Translations under genes and position numbers: made by a program | Shown: in pieces, positions 1 to 7,550 of the stretch | Numbering within the stretch: the stretch's first letter is position 1 | Layout of the letters: every line of letters starts with the position of its first letter | The notes under the pieces: model-generated | Databases searched by the model: none | Told to the model about the DNA's origin: nothing | Seen by the model: only the letters and a program-made list of their open reading frames with translations | IMG/VR virus record: IMGVR_UViG_3300032213_000860 | Location: 1-20,447 of that record | Length of the DNA: 20,447 nucleotides | Source: a virus | Strand: one strand, 5' to 3'

Positions 1-2
1 AC

Positions 3-200
3 GAGCGCAAATGCAACGCTATTGTTGATTTTTGCTACAACCTTGGGGTTGGCAGGCTCCAAACTTCCACCCTAAAGCGTAAGATTAACGCTCAGGATTG
101 GGAAGAAGCTAAAGAACAATTGAAGCTCTGGAACAAGGGTGGGGGTAAAGTTCTGGCTGGATTAAAAAAACGCAGAGATGCGGAATGTTTACTTCTCTAA
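3..200 (+). CDS. GH24 phage endolysin (lysozyme), C-terminal part, 5' end outside window
   Basis: The open frame runs from the left window edge to TAA at 198-200 and gives about 65 residues. It contains the DFCYNLGVGRLQTSTLKRK stretch, then the LWNKGGGKVLAGLKKRRDAE stretch. These match the C-terminal half of the T4/P22-type lysozyme family (glycoside hydrolase 24), with the usual 'YNxGxGxxxxSTL' and 'GGKVLxGLxxRRxAE' signatures. The family hydrolyses peptidoglycan glycan strands for host lysis. The catalytic Glu near the N terminus of this family lies outside the window, so activity cannot be judged. It sits just upstream of the structural genes, separated by an 84-base gap with a candidate promoter. 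The family call is confident; completeness upstream is unknown. Confidence 0.85.
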   Translation, partial: ERKCNAIVDFCYNLGVGRLQTSTLKRKINAQDWEEAKEQLKLWNKGGGKVLAGLKKRRDAECLLL

Positions 201-206
201 CACAAG

Positions 207-236
207 TTGCCTTGAACTACCTTTCAAGAGTATAAT
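207..236 (+). promoter_or_regulatory. Candidate sigma70-type promoter for the structural module
   Basis: A perfect TATAAT lies at 231-236. A weak -35 (TTGCCT, 207-212) stands 18 bases upstream. The spacer contains a perfect inverted repeat, CTTGAA at 211-216 and TTCAAG at 223-228, with a 6-base loop; this could be an operator or a weak terminator for the endolysin. The start codon of the adaptor gene lies about 50 bases downstream, preceded by GGAG at 275-278. This is the only clear gap in the left arm, which supports a transcription signal here. The -35 match is poor, so confidence is moderate. Confidence 0.4.
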
Positions 237-284
237 TTTTCTCAGGCGCATGCTGTATCAGCGGCTAATACTATTGGAGTATTT

Positions 285-917
285 ATGAGCTATACCATGA
301 CCTACGACAGTCTGCTCGTAGATGTGCGCCGTTATCTTGAGCGTGGTTTCACCCAAGAAAGCGACCAGATCGTCTACGACCAACTGCCTCGGTTGATCAC
401 ATTGGGCGAACGCAGAATTGCGCGAGAGCTTAAAATTATGGGGTTCATCCGAGCGGTGAGTACCCCTTTATCCGTTGGCGTGGCTGTCTATTTGAAGCCT
501 GACCGATGGCGCGATACGATCAGCATGACTGTCAATGGATCGCCTATCTTTTCTAGAGCATACGAGTATTGTCGCAGTTACTGGCCTAACGAAGCCCAGA
601 CCGCCGCCCCTCAGTTCTATGCTGACTACGATTACCAAAACTGGTTGATCACCCCAACACCTTCTACGGTGCAGACTCTTGAAGTTCTGTACTACGAGCA
701 ACCCGCCCTTTTGGGTGATGACTTACAAACCAATTGGCTTACTGAATACGCCCCTGATGTGTTGCTTTATGCGACCTTGCTAGAGGCAACGCCGTTTCTT
801 AAAAAGGACGAGCGCATTCAGACTTGGCAAGCCATGTATGACCGTGCGGCGCAGGCGCTCAATGGCGAAGACTTGAAGCGCATCATGGATCGCACAGCAA
901 CTAGGAGTGAAGCGTAA
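285..917 (+). CDS. Head-tail adaptor-like protein (SU10 adaptor-like)
   Basis: A 210-aa protein. The N-terminal helical part contains LITLGERRIARELKIMGF (about residues 37-54). A central beta-rich part with many Trp and Tyr follows (YLKPDRWRDTISM, then YADYDYQNWLITPTPS). A C-terminal helical part follows (TEYAPDVLLYATLLEATPFLKKDERIQTW). This arrangement resembles the small adaptor proteins of podoviruses such as phage SU10, which sit under the portal ring and join head to tail. Position as first gene of the tail/ejection run fits. Start at 285 has GGAG seven bases upstream; a second Met four codons later is an alternative start. It overlaps the next gene by one base (TAATG). The family call rests on remembered similarity, so it is moderately sure. 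Confidence 0.6.
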   Translation: MSYTMTYDSLLVDVRRYLERGFTQESDQIVYDQLPRLITLGERRIARELKIMGFIRAVSTPLSVGVAVYLKPDRWRDTISMTVNGSPIFSRAYEYCRSYWPNEAQTAAPQFYADYDYQNWLITPTPSTVQTLEVLYYEQPALLGDDLQTNWLTEYAPDVLLYATLLEATPFLKKDERIQTWQAMYDRAAQALNGEDLKRIMDRTATRSEA

Positions 918-2122
918 TGCCTATCTATACAGATGTCTTTGGTGGAGCAAACATCTACCCAAGCGAGATCAGCTACAGCGCCATAACGCTGACGACTACG
1001 GATGTGACGCTAAGTTGGCCCGAGGAAACCTCGACTAACACTAACTTAGCAACCCGCATCATTGATGTGACCGCTACTAATGCAGGCAGGTCAATCTTAT
1101 TGCCAGATGCAAAAAAGAGTGGCGTTGGTAACACAATCCTGTTTAACAACCAAGGTGCGCAAACTTTCCTTGTTAAAGATGCTGGTGGTACGCAAGTAGC
1201 GTCTATTGCCGCTGGAACTGTTTATCAGATTTATTTAACTAGCAACACCACAACAAACGGCTTGTGGGAATCATTGCAGTTTGGCGCTACGGTATCCACG
1301 GCTAATGCTTCTGCCCTTGCGGGTACTGGCATTGTGGCTGTTGGCACATTGTTGTCACAGTCTGTTCCTATTACGCAGTTCAACACAAACTACACCGCAG
1401 GCGATTCAGACCGCGCCAAGATGTATTTGTGGACAGGAACAGGCTCAGGAACTTTGACACTGCCAAGCGCCGCTACAGTGGGCAATAATTGGTTCATGTA
1501 CTTGCGTAACTCAGGTGGTGGTCAAGTTGTTCTGACCCCTTCTGGCGTTAACACAATTGATGGTTTGGCGACAAAAGCCTACCAGCCTACTGAGTCTTCT
1601 GTGATCATCAGCGATGGCTCAAACTTCTACACATTAGGATTTGGTCAGGCTTCTGTTTTTGTGTTTGACTACACAGTGATCAGCATTGCTGGAACTGGAA
1701 CATACACACTGACTGGCTCAGAACTCAACCGTATTGTGTACAAGTTTACAGGCTTGCTGACTGGAAACCGAATTGTTATTGTCCCTGCAACTGTTCAGCA
1801 GTATTGGATTGACAATGCCACGACTGGTGCTTACACGCTGACTGTTAAGACTTCCGCTGGAGCTGGACTTGCTGTTGGTCAAGGCACTCGAGGCATTTAT
1901 TACTGCGATGGCAGTGATGTGATTGACGCTGATACAACGACAGCAAGCTATCCAATCACAATTGCACAAGGTGGCACAGGAGCTACTACAGCAGGTGGTG
2001 CGCTGATTAACCTTGGTGGTACTTCAGTTGGTATTTCTGTTTTTACAGCGGCTACTCAACAAGCGGCATGGACTGCTTTGGGTGTTGCCCCTGCTGGCGT
2101 AGTTAATGGCGGGACTTACTGA
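917..2122 (+). CDS. Beta-rich tail fibre-like structural protein
   Basis: A 401-aa protein rich in Thr, Gly, Ala and Ser, with three successive beta-rich segments (about residues 45-123, 150-240 and 245-345). Each has the pattern of a Leu-Pro near its start, an aromatic or Asn-Gly turn, and a final '...DGxxxY/W' strand; examples are LTLPSAATVGNNWFMYLRN and VIISDGSNFYTLGFG. The C-terminal stretch ITIAQGGTGATTAGGALINL (about 348-367) is a motif widely seen in phage tail fibres and other virion surface proteins. The tandem domain layout suggests a surface appendage or fibre attachment protein. The receptor or partner cannot be told. Both ends overlap neighbours by one base (TAATG and TGATG), indicating translational coupling. 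Confidence 0.6.
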   Translation: MPIYTDVFGGANIYPSEISYSAITLTTTDVTLSWPEETSTNTNLATRIIDVTATNAGRSILLPDAKKSGVGNTILFNNQGAQTFLVKDAGGTQVASIAAGTVYQIYLTSNTTTNGLWESLQFGATVSTANASALAGTGIVAVGTLLSQSVPITQFNTNYTAGDSDRAKMYLWTGTGSGTLTLPSAATVGNNWFMYLRNSGGGQVVLTPSGVNTIDGLATKAYQPTESSVIISDGSNFYTLGFGQASVFVFDYTVISIAGTGTYTLTGSELNRIVYKFTGLLTGNRIVIVPATVQQYWIDNATTGAYTLTVKTSAGAGLAVGQGTRGIYYCDGSDVIDADTTTASYPITIAQGGTGATTAGGALINLGGTSVGISVFTAATQQAAWTALGVAPAGVVNGGTY

Positions 2123-3957
2123 TGCCAGAATCCACAATAGTCCTGAAATCTCTTGCTGGTATCAAGCGAGATGGTACTAGGTACGATGGTGATTTTTATG
2201 TTGACGGACAGTGGGTCAGGTTTCAGCGTGGCTTGCCTAGAAAAATTGCTGGGTATCGCTCAATCAATAAATACCTGACAGAGATTTCTCGAGGCTTTAA
2301 CAGTTTTACGCAACAACAATTACAGTATTGCCATTCAGCAGGCGCATCTAAGATTGAGCGTTTTACAATTGATTCAACTACAAACAGTTCAGTTATCAGC
2401 AACCGAACTCCTGTAGCTGTTAGCGCAACTGGAACAGTTACTTTGACTGGTGGTGGGGCTGGATCAGTTAACAGCGTCACAGTCAACGGCGTAACAATCA
2501 CATCAGGCGCTGTTGCGTTTTCGGTTGATTTGTCAACGACTGCAACTGCTTTAGCGGCAAACATTACCGCTTTTGTATCTACGCCAAACTATTCTGCTGT
2601 TGCTGTTGGCGCGGTGATTACCATTACAGCCTCAACTGCTGGGCAAGCTACTAACGGGTTTGTTGTCGTAGCAAACACCACGGTAATTACAACCACAGTA
2701 ACTAACATGGCTGGTGGTTTAAATGCTTTGGTTAGCTCTGCTTACAACCAGTGGATGTTTCAAACAGCGTATGACGCATCAACCACATACAACTCGATCA
2801 TTGCGCATGTAGCGCCTAATTTGCAGTGCGTGTGTAACGACACTGGTGGTCAGATTTTCTATGGCGATGTGCTTGGAACTGCCCCTTTAATAGAAATTCC
2901 ACTGCCCGCAGGTGCTAATGCAACTGGTGGAATTGTGATGCTGTTCCCCTACCTGTTTTACTTTGGTACGGCTGGTATTGTGGGCTGGTCTGTTGCTGGT
3001 GACTTTAATGATCTAAGTGGCTTAGGCTCAGGCATAGCGCGTGTATGGGGTCAGAAGATTATCAAGGGCATGCCACTGCGTGCAGGCTCTGGATCAGCGC
3101 CAGCAGGACTGTTCTGGGCTTATGACGCTGTGATCCGTGTTAATTTTACAGGTGGCACAACCGTATTCCAGTTTGACACCATTGCAACAGACACCTCCAT
3201 CATGTCTCCTGATTGCGTGGTGGATTACGATGGCGTGTTCTTCTGGTGTGGTGTTGACCGCTTCTTGATGTTCAATGGTGTGGTTCGTGAAGTACCTAAC
3301 CAGATGAACTTGAACTACTTCTTTGACAATGTAAACCCAAGCCATCGCGCTAAAGTGTTTGCATTTAAAGTTCCTCACTTTGGTGAAATTTGGTGGTGTT
3401 ATCCAAGAGGTGACGCAACTGAATGTACGCACGCCATTATTTACAATGTGCGAGAGAACTCTTGGTATGACACAGAACTGCCTGCATCTGGTCGCGCATC
3501 TGGTGGGTACAACAATGGTTTTGCCGCACCTTTGCTGACAGACTGCATTCCAACAACCAGTGGTTATCGTGTGTGGATTCATGAGCAAGGGGTTGACGCT
3601 GTTGAGGGTCAATCAACATTGCCCATTCAGTCTTACTTTGAGACAGCAGACTTGTCCTCGTTGCCACAAGGCAAAAACGAGTATCTGCGGATCACTGAGA
3701 TTGAGCCTGACTTTATCCAGAGCGGCCCCATGACCGTGCAAGTCACAGGTCGTGCTAACGCTAGAGCGCCTGAAATATTCAGTAGTCTGTTCTCATTCCC
3801 TGAGACAGCGTCCGAGCCTTACCAACAGATTGTGATGCTTAAAGAACAGCGCCGTGAGTTGCGTGTGCGCTTTGAATCTAACGCTGTGGGTGGAAATTAT
3901 CAGATGGGTCAGATCATTGGACACATTGATACTGGCGACAGGACGGTGCTTGGATGA
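2122..3957 (+). CDS. Large tail/nozzle-like structural protein with inserted beta-domain
   Basis: A 611-aa protein. The N-terminal stretch with VDGQWVRFQRGLPRKIAGYR (about residues 27-46) resembles the start of podovirus tail-nozzle or packaged-DNA-stabilising proteins, in which the chain states the site, then forms repeated beta-propeller-like strands. The rest is rich in Trp, Tyr and Phe beta strands (FWAYDAVIRVNFTGG; FFWCGVDRFLMFNGVVREVP; FGEIWWCYPRGDATE), typical of that fold. Residues about 96-203 differ: Thr, Val and Ala dominate, with pattern VTLTGGGAGSVNSVTVNGV, and the stretch looks like an inserted immunoglobulin-like or similar beta-domain. Position after the adaptor supports a tail tube or nozzle role. 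It could instead be a P22 gp10-like head-closure protein. The stop overlaps the next start (ATGA). Confidence 0.55.
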   Translation: MPESTIVLKSLAGIKRDGTRYDGDFYVDGQWVRFQRGLPRKIAGYRSINKYLTEISRGFNSFTQQQLQYCHSAGASKIERFTIDSTTNSSVISNRTPVAVSATGTVTLTGGGAGSVNSVTVNGVTITSGAVAFSVDLSTTATALAANITAFVSTPNYSAVAVGAVITITASTAGQATNGFVVVANTTVITTTVTNMAGGLNALVSSAYNQWMFQTAYDASTTYNSIIAHVAPNLQCVCNDTGGQIFYGDVLGTAPLIEIPLPAGANATGGIVMLFPYLFYFGTAGIVGWSVAGDFNDLSGLGSGIARVWGQKIIKGMPLRAGSGSAPAGLFWAYDAVIRVNFTGGTTVFQFDTIATDTSIMSPDCVVDYDGVFFWCGVDRFLMFNGVVREVPNQMNLNYFFDNVNPSHRAKVFAFKVPHFGEIWWCYPRGDATECTHAIIYNVRENSWYDTELPASGRASGGYNNGFAAPLLTDCIPTTSGYRVWIHEQGVDAVEGQSTLPIQSYFETADLSSLPQGKNEYLRITEIEPDFIQSGPMTVQVTGRANARAPEIFSSLFSFPETASEPYQQIVMLKEQRRELRVRFESNAVGGNYQMGQIIGHIDTGDRTVLG

Positions 3958-4181
3958 CCACAATTACTCGCCCCTCTTATATGTCGCTCCATGACTGGGC
4001 TGACCAGATTGCGCTCGATCTGGATAGCTATGGGGCGCTTAGTCGCCTTGATAGTGACGACTGGCAGAACTGGGCTATGCAGTTTTTAAACAATACATCG
4101 CTAGGCAGAAACTTTCCTTTGCCTTACGATTTTGATGATTGGCGTGACTGGGCTGAGCGGTTTGCTCAATCGCTGTCTTAA
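3954..4181 (+). CDS. Small acidic Trp/Asp-rich virion-module protein, function unknown
   Basis: A 75-aa protein, start coupled to the preceding stop by an ATGA overlap. It contains three spaced helical segments of one pattern: HDWADQIALDLDSYG, DDWQNWAMQFLNNTS and DDWRDWAERFAQSLS. Each begins with Asp-Trp, has Trp-Ala three to four residues on in the last two, and ends with a hydrophobic/Ser turn. No enzyme motif or membrane segment is visible. Its place between the nozzle-like gene and the ejection-protein genes suggests a small connector or chaperone of virion assembly, which is inference. It is real by position, spacing and its internal repeat. Confidence 0.6.
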   Translation: MTTITRPSYMSLHDWADQIALDLDSYGALSRLDSDDWQNWAMQFLNNTSLGRNFPLPYDFDDWRDWAERFAQSLS

Positions 4182-4193
4182 TTGGAGTGACAA

Positions 4194-5993
4194 ATGGATA
4201 AGCAACAGATTCTTGAAATTGCAAAACGCGACCCACGGTTTTCTAAAGCGATTTTGACGCTTGAGAACCAAATTGGGGAAATGCCCATCACAAGCAAACA
4301 GCTTGATGAATTGGTGCAATTGCTTGAGTTTGCACTTAACAACCCTGACAAGTATCCTGAAATCATTGCGTCCGCAGTTAAAGATGACATGCTTGAAAAG
4401 GACGACTTGCCAGAGCAGTTTGATCCTGTGGTGATCATTTCCTTGCTAGTTCTGCTGTATGGCATGCAAGAGCGCCTAAAGCAAAAAGGTTACGCAAGGG
4501 GTGGTTTGGCGGCGATGGGCAGGCATGGCGACACGATGCTGGCGCACATCAATCCACGCGAGGCAGAGATGCTTAGGCGCATGGGTGGCGCAGGAACAAT
4601 AAACCCGCGCACGGGCTACCCTGAATACTTTAACTTGAAAAAGTTTTTGGCGGTGGCGTTGCCGATTGCGTTGGACTTCATAGTCCCCGGGGCGGGGACG
4701 GCAATCGGCTCCGCAATGGGCTTCTCAGGCACTGCCGCCACCATAGCTGGCGGCGCTGTCATCGGTGGTGGTACTGCCGCCTTGACTGGTGGTGATCCCC
4801 TCAAAGGCGCTTTGCTAGGTGGTTTGGGTGGTGGTGCTGGCGACTACTTTGGCTCTGCCGCTAACAGCGCCTTCGACATGGGTTTAGGCACAACTGGTCA
4901 AAATCTACTTGGTAACTCTTTAGTTGGTGGCGTAGCTGGCGCGGCATCTGGTCAAGGCTTTTTGAAGGGCGCGGCTTCAGGCGCTTTGGGAACCTATGCT
5001 GGTCAAGCACTTGGTGATGCAACTGGCAACGCCTCAATAGCCGCTGGTGGTAAACAGTTTGGCAATATGATTACTGCTGGCTATGACCCCAAATCAGCCA
5101 TTATTGGTGGTGGTTTGGCAGGTCTTGCTACAAGCATGGCTCGTCCTGCTCAACAAACTAGCAACCTTGGAATTAAGCCATCAGACGCTGTACTTGAAGG
5201 ATTAAAAATGCCTAAAGGTGGCGACTACTCTTACAGTGGCGTGCCAGAGGCAGGTGTTGGTACAACTAATTTCATGACAGGCTCTGTTGGGTATAAAGGC
5301 CCAGAGAACTTTGCTGTTGACTATTCATTGACAAATCCAGCCGCTCCTGTTGCTCCCCAAGGTTATGGCGCTCAAGATACAGGTGGTGGTTTAAACGCCC
5401 CAACACAATCCCCACTTGGTCAGCTTAAAACAGGCGCTCAAGCAGGAACTTCTAGTCCATTCACAATGAAGAACGCTTTGATTGGCGCTACTTTGTTAGG
5501 CAGTTTGAGCAGTGCTCCTCCTGATGTTAAGCAGGCTGTCAGCACAATGTCACCTGAAAAGAAAGAATACTTTAACCGCCCATCTATTCAGTGGGACTGG
5601 AATCGCATGCAACGCGATGCCAACAATGCGGGCTTAGGTTTAAGTCAATATATGGCGCAGGCATGGCCTCAAATCACTGGCGGTGCTTATAATATGCCTG
5701 TCCAGCGTCCTGCGGGTTTAGCACGAGGAGGAGCGCTTTCACAGATCGCGTACATGGCTCGTGGATCAGGCTCAGGTCGAGATGACACCATCGATGCCAA
5801 ACTCTCTGATGGTGAATATGTGATGGATGCTGAAACAGTTGCACTTTTAGGGGATGGTTCTACAAAAGCTGGAGCCGAGCGCCTTGACGCTATGCGTAGC
5901 CAATTGCGCAGACAAAAAGGTCGTGAGCTTGCCAAAGGCAAATTCAGCCCTAATGCTAAATCACCTCTTGCATACCTGAAGGGAGCTATGTAA
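4194..5993 (+). CDS. Internal virion / DNA-ejection-type protein 1 (Gly/Ala-rich)
   Basis: A 599-aa protein with GGAG upstream of its ATG. Residues 1-100 form a helical, charged region. A short motif (about 110-146, GDTMLAHINPREAEMLRRMG then INPRTGYPEYF) follows. Then comes a long Gly/Ala-rich hydrophobic zone (about 150-310, many GxxxG steps), able to insert in or cross a membrane. The C terminus (about 530-556) holds DDTIDAKLSDGEYVMDAETV followed by a basic tail; this motif recurs in phage internal virion or tail proteins. I infer a protein ejected with the DNA to span the envelope. Part of the gene (4650-4760) has an unusual codon skew switch around CCCCGGGG at 4685-4692. Ejection is not proven by sequence alone. 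Confidence 0.55.
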   Translation: MDKQQILEIAKRDPRFSKAILTLENQIGEMPITSKQLDELVQLLEFALNNPDKYPEIIASAVKDDMLEKDDLPEQFDPVVIISLLVLLYGMQERLKQKGYARGGLAAMGRHGDTMLAHINPREAEMLRRMGGAGTINPRTGYPEYFNLKKFLAVALPIALDFIVPGAGTAIGSAMGFSGTAATIAGGAVIGGGTAALTGGDPLKGALLGGLGGGAGDYFGSAANSAFDMGLGTTGQNLLGNSLVGGVAGAASGQGFLKGAASGALGTYAGQALGDATGNASIAAGGKQFGNMITAGYDPKSAIIGGGLAGLATSMARPAQQTSNLGIKPSDAVLEGLKMPKGGDYSYSGVPEAGVGTTNFMTGSVGYKGPENFAVDYSLTNPAAPVAPQGYGAQDTGGGLNAPTQSPLGQLKTGAQAGTSSPFTMKNALIGATLLGSLSSAPPDVKQAVSTMSPEKKEYFNRPSIQWDWNRMQRDANNAGLGLSQYMAQAWPQITGGAYNMPVQRPAGLARGGALSQIAYMARGSGSGRDDTIDAKLSDGEYVMDAETVALLGDGSTKAGAERLDAMRSQLRRQKGRELAKGKFSPNAKSPLAYLKGAM

Positions 5994-7537
5994 TGGCTAG
6001 TCTTTTTCAAGGTTCGCCACAAACGGCGACTTCATACACAACCTCTTCTACTGAGACACCAAAGTGGATGCAGGATGCAATCTACAATCAAGTTCAATGG
6101 GCTACCAATGTAGCTAACACACCTTACCAGCCTTACAGTTTACCAACTGTAGCTGAGTTATCGCCACTCCAACAGCAAGCCTACAAGCAGGTACAAGACC
6201 AGCAAGGCGCGTGGAAGGGTGACATGAATGCCGCCACTTCAGGCATGAAAGGCTTCTCTACTAAGGGAACTGCTGGTGATCTGCAAACAGCGCAAAACCA
6301 ATATTTGCGCCAAGGCATGGTTGATCAGAACTTAAACGCAGGTCAAGGTTATTTTAATAAAGCAGGTCAGATGGATATGGTGGGTGCGGCAAACCCATTG
6401 TTAAACAGAGCCTCCTCAATGGACATCGTGGGTTCGGCTCAACCATACTTGTCTCAAGCTGGTCAGCAAAACATCATGGGTGCGGCTAGTCCGTACATGC
6501 AACAATCTGGTCAAACAACTGCTGAAGCGTTGTCAGACAGGGCTTTGAACGCCGCTAACCCTTACCTGACTGCCGCCTCTCAAAGCGCCGCTTCAGGCAT
6601 TGGTCAGTACACTAACCCATATCAGCAAAGCGTCATGGATGTGATTGCTAAACAAGGTGCTCGTAATTTGAGCGAGAACTTGTTGCCTGCTGTGTCTGAC
6701 CAGTTTATTAAAGCAGGTCAGTTTGGTGGAACTCGCATGGGTGAGTTTGGTTCACGCGCATTGCGTGATACACAAGAGTCTATCCTTAACCAGCAAGCTC
6801 AAGCGGCTCAGCAAGGTTATGGTCAGGCTTTGTCAGCATCTCAGGCAGACCTTGCGCGTCAAGCTCAGCTTGCAGGCACTGTGGGCAGTATCTCTGGTGC
6901 AGACTTGTCTCGTGTTTTGCAGGGCGCTGGTCAGTACCAAAACCTTGCCCAGACTGCTGGCTCATTGACTGGTCAACAGCAACAAAACCTGACAAACCTT
7001 GGTCAAACCACTGGTCAATTGACAGGTCAGCAGATGCAGAACTTGGCAAACATTGGTCAGACAACTGGTCAATTGACAGGTCAACAAATGCAGAACATGG
7101 CAAGTTTGGGTCAAGCTCAAACTTCTGCTGGACAAGCTCAACAACAGTTTGGATTGTCTTCGGCTCAAGCGGCTCAAGCGGCTCAGGCTCAGGACTATCA
7201 ACGCCAGATGTCAGCGTTGCAAAATGTGGCTGGCATGGCTCAACAAGCCCAAGGCATGGGTTACGCAGATACAGCGGCTCTGGAGGCGGCTGGCGCGGCT
7301 CAGCAAGGACAGATGCAAAAGCAGTTGACTGCGGCAGAACAGCAGTACATCAACCAGCAAAATTATCCTAAGCAACAGCTTGATTGGTTGAACACTCAGG
7401 TTCGTGGCATGGCTCCAATCACACCACAGATAACCACTAATCAAGGTACAACGACAGGTGCTACATATTCGCCATCAGCGTTGCAACAATTAGCGACAGG
7501 CTTGTACACATACAAGGGCTTAAATGCTCTTAGCTAA
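5993..7537 (+). CDS. Internal virion-type protein 2 (Gln/Ala-rich, tandem repeats)
   Basis: A 514-aa protein starting in a TAATG overlap with the gene before. The N terminus (WMQDAIYNQVQWATNVANTP, then YQPYSLPTVAELSPLQQQAY) resembles the start of other phage tail-tip or internal proteins. The centre has two sets of short tandem repeats: three 16-residue units near residues 127-174 (pattern D/N-[IM]-[VM]-G-[AS]-A-x-P) and three 18-residue units near residues 325-378 (LTGQQMQNLANIGQTTGQ). The rest is Gln/Ala-rich helix, probably coiled coil. Very low hydrophobicity and high Gln content suggest a soluble, extended structural protein. Its place among the ejection-type proteins suggests the same complex. 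Function is inferred, family not named. Confidence 0.55.
   Translation: MASLFQGSPQTATSYTTSSTETPKWMQDAIYNQVQWATNVANTPYQPYSLPTVAELSPLQQQAYKQVQDQQGAWKGDMNAATSGMKGFSTKGTAGDLQTAQNQYLRQGMVDQNLNAGQGYFNKAGQMDMVGAANPLLNRASSMDIVGSAQPYLSQAGQQNIMGAASPYMQQSGQTTAEALSDRALNAANPYLTAASQSAASGIGQYTNPYQQSVMDVIAKQGARNLSENLLPAVSDQFIKAGQFGGTRMGEFGSRALRDTQESILNQQAQAAQQGYGQALSASQADLARQAQLAGTVGSISGADLSRVLQGAGQYQNLAQTAGSLTGQQQQNLTNLGQTTGQLTGQQMQNLANIGQTTGQLTGQQMQNMASLGQAQTSAGQAQQQFGLSSAQAAQAAQAQDYQRQMSALQNVAGMAQQAQGMGYADTAALEAAGAAQQGQMQKQLTAAEQQYINQQNYPKQQLDWLNTQVRGMAPITPQITTNQGTTTGATYSPSALQQLATGLYTYKGLNALS
6371..6514 (+). repeat. Three tandem 16-residue (48-nt) repeats in internal virion-type protein 2
   Basis: Units begin at 6371, 6419 and 6467. 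The translated units are MDMVGAANPLLNRASS, MDIVGSAQPYLSQAGQ and QNIMGAASPYMQQSGQ. Protein pattern is kept while bases differ. A partly similar stretch (ALNAANPYLTAAS) follows downstream, so the array may once have been longer. Confidence 0.7.
6965..7126 (+). repeat. Three tandem 18-residue (54-nt) Gln-rich repeats
   Basis: Units start at 6965, 7019 and 7073; translated consensus LTGQQMQNLANIGQTTGQ. Units 1 and 2 are close at base level, suggesting recent duplication or recombination, unlike the cysteine repeats of the next gene. The third unit diverges in its last residues. Confidence 0.8.
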
Positions 7538-7550
7538 TTAAGGAAGCATC

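Noticed and set aside
3094-3612. Open frame of 172 aa on the - strand
   Set aside because: It lies opposite the nozzle-like protein gene, with no start signal of its own and unlike any family.
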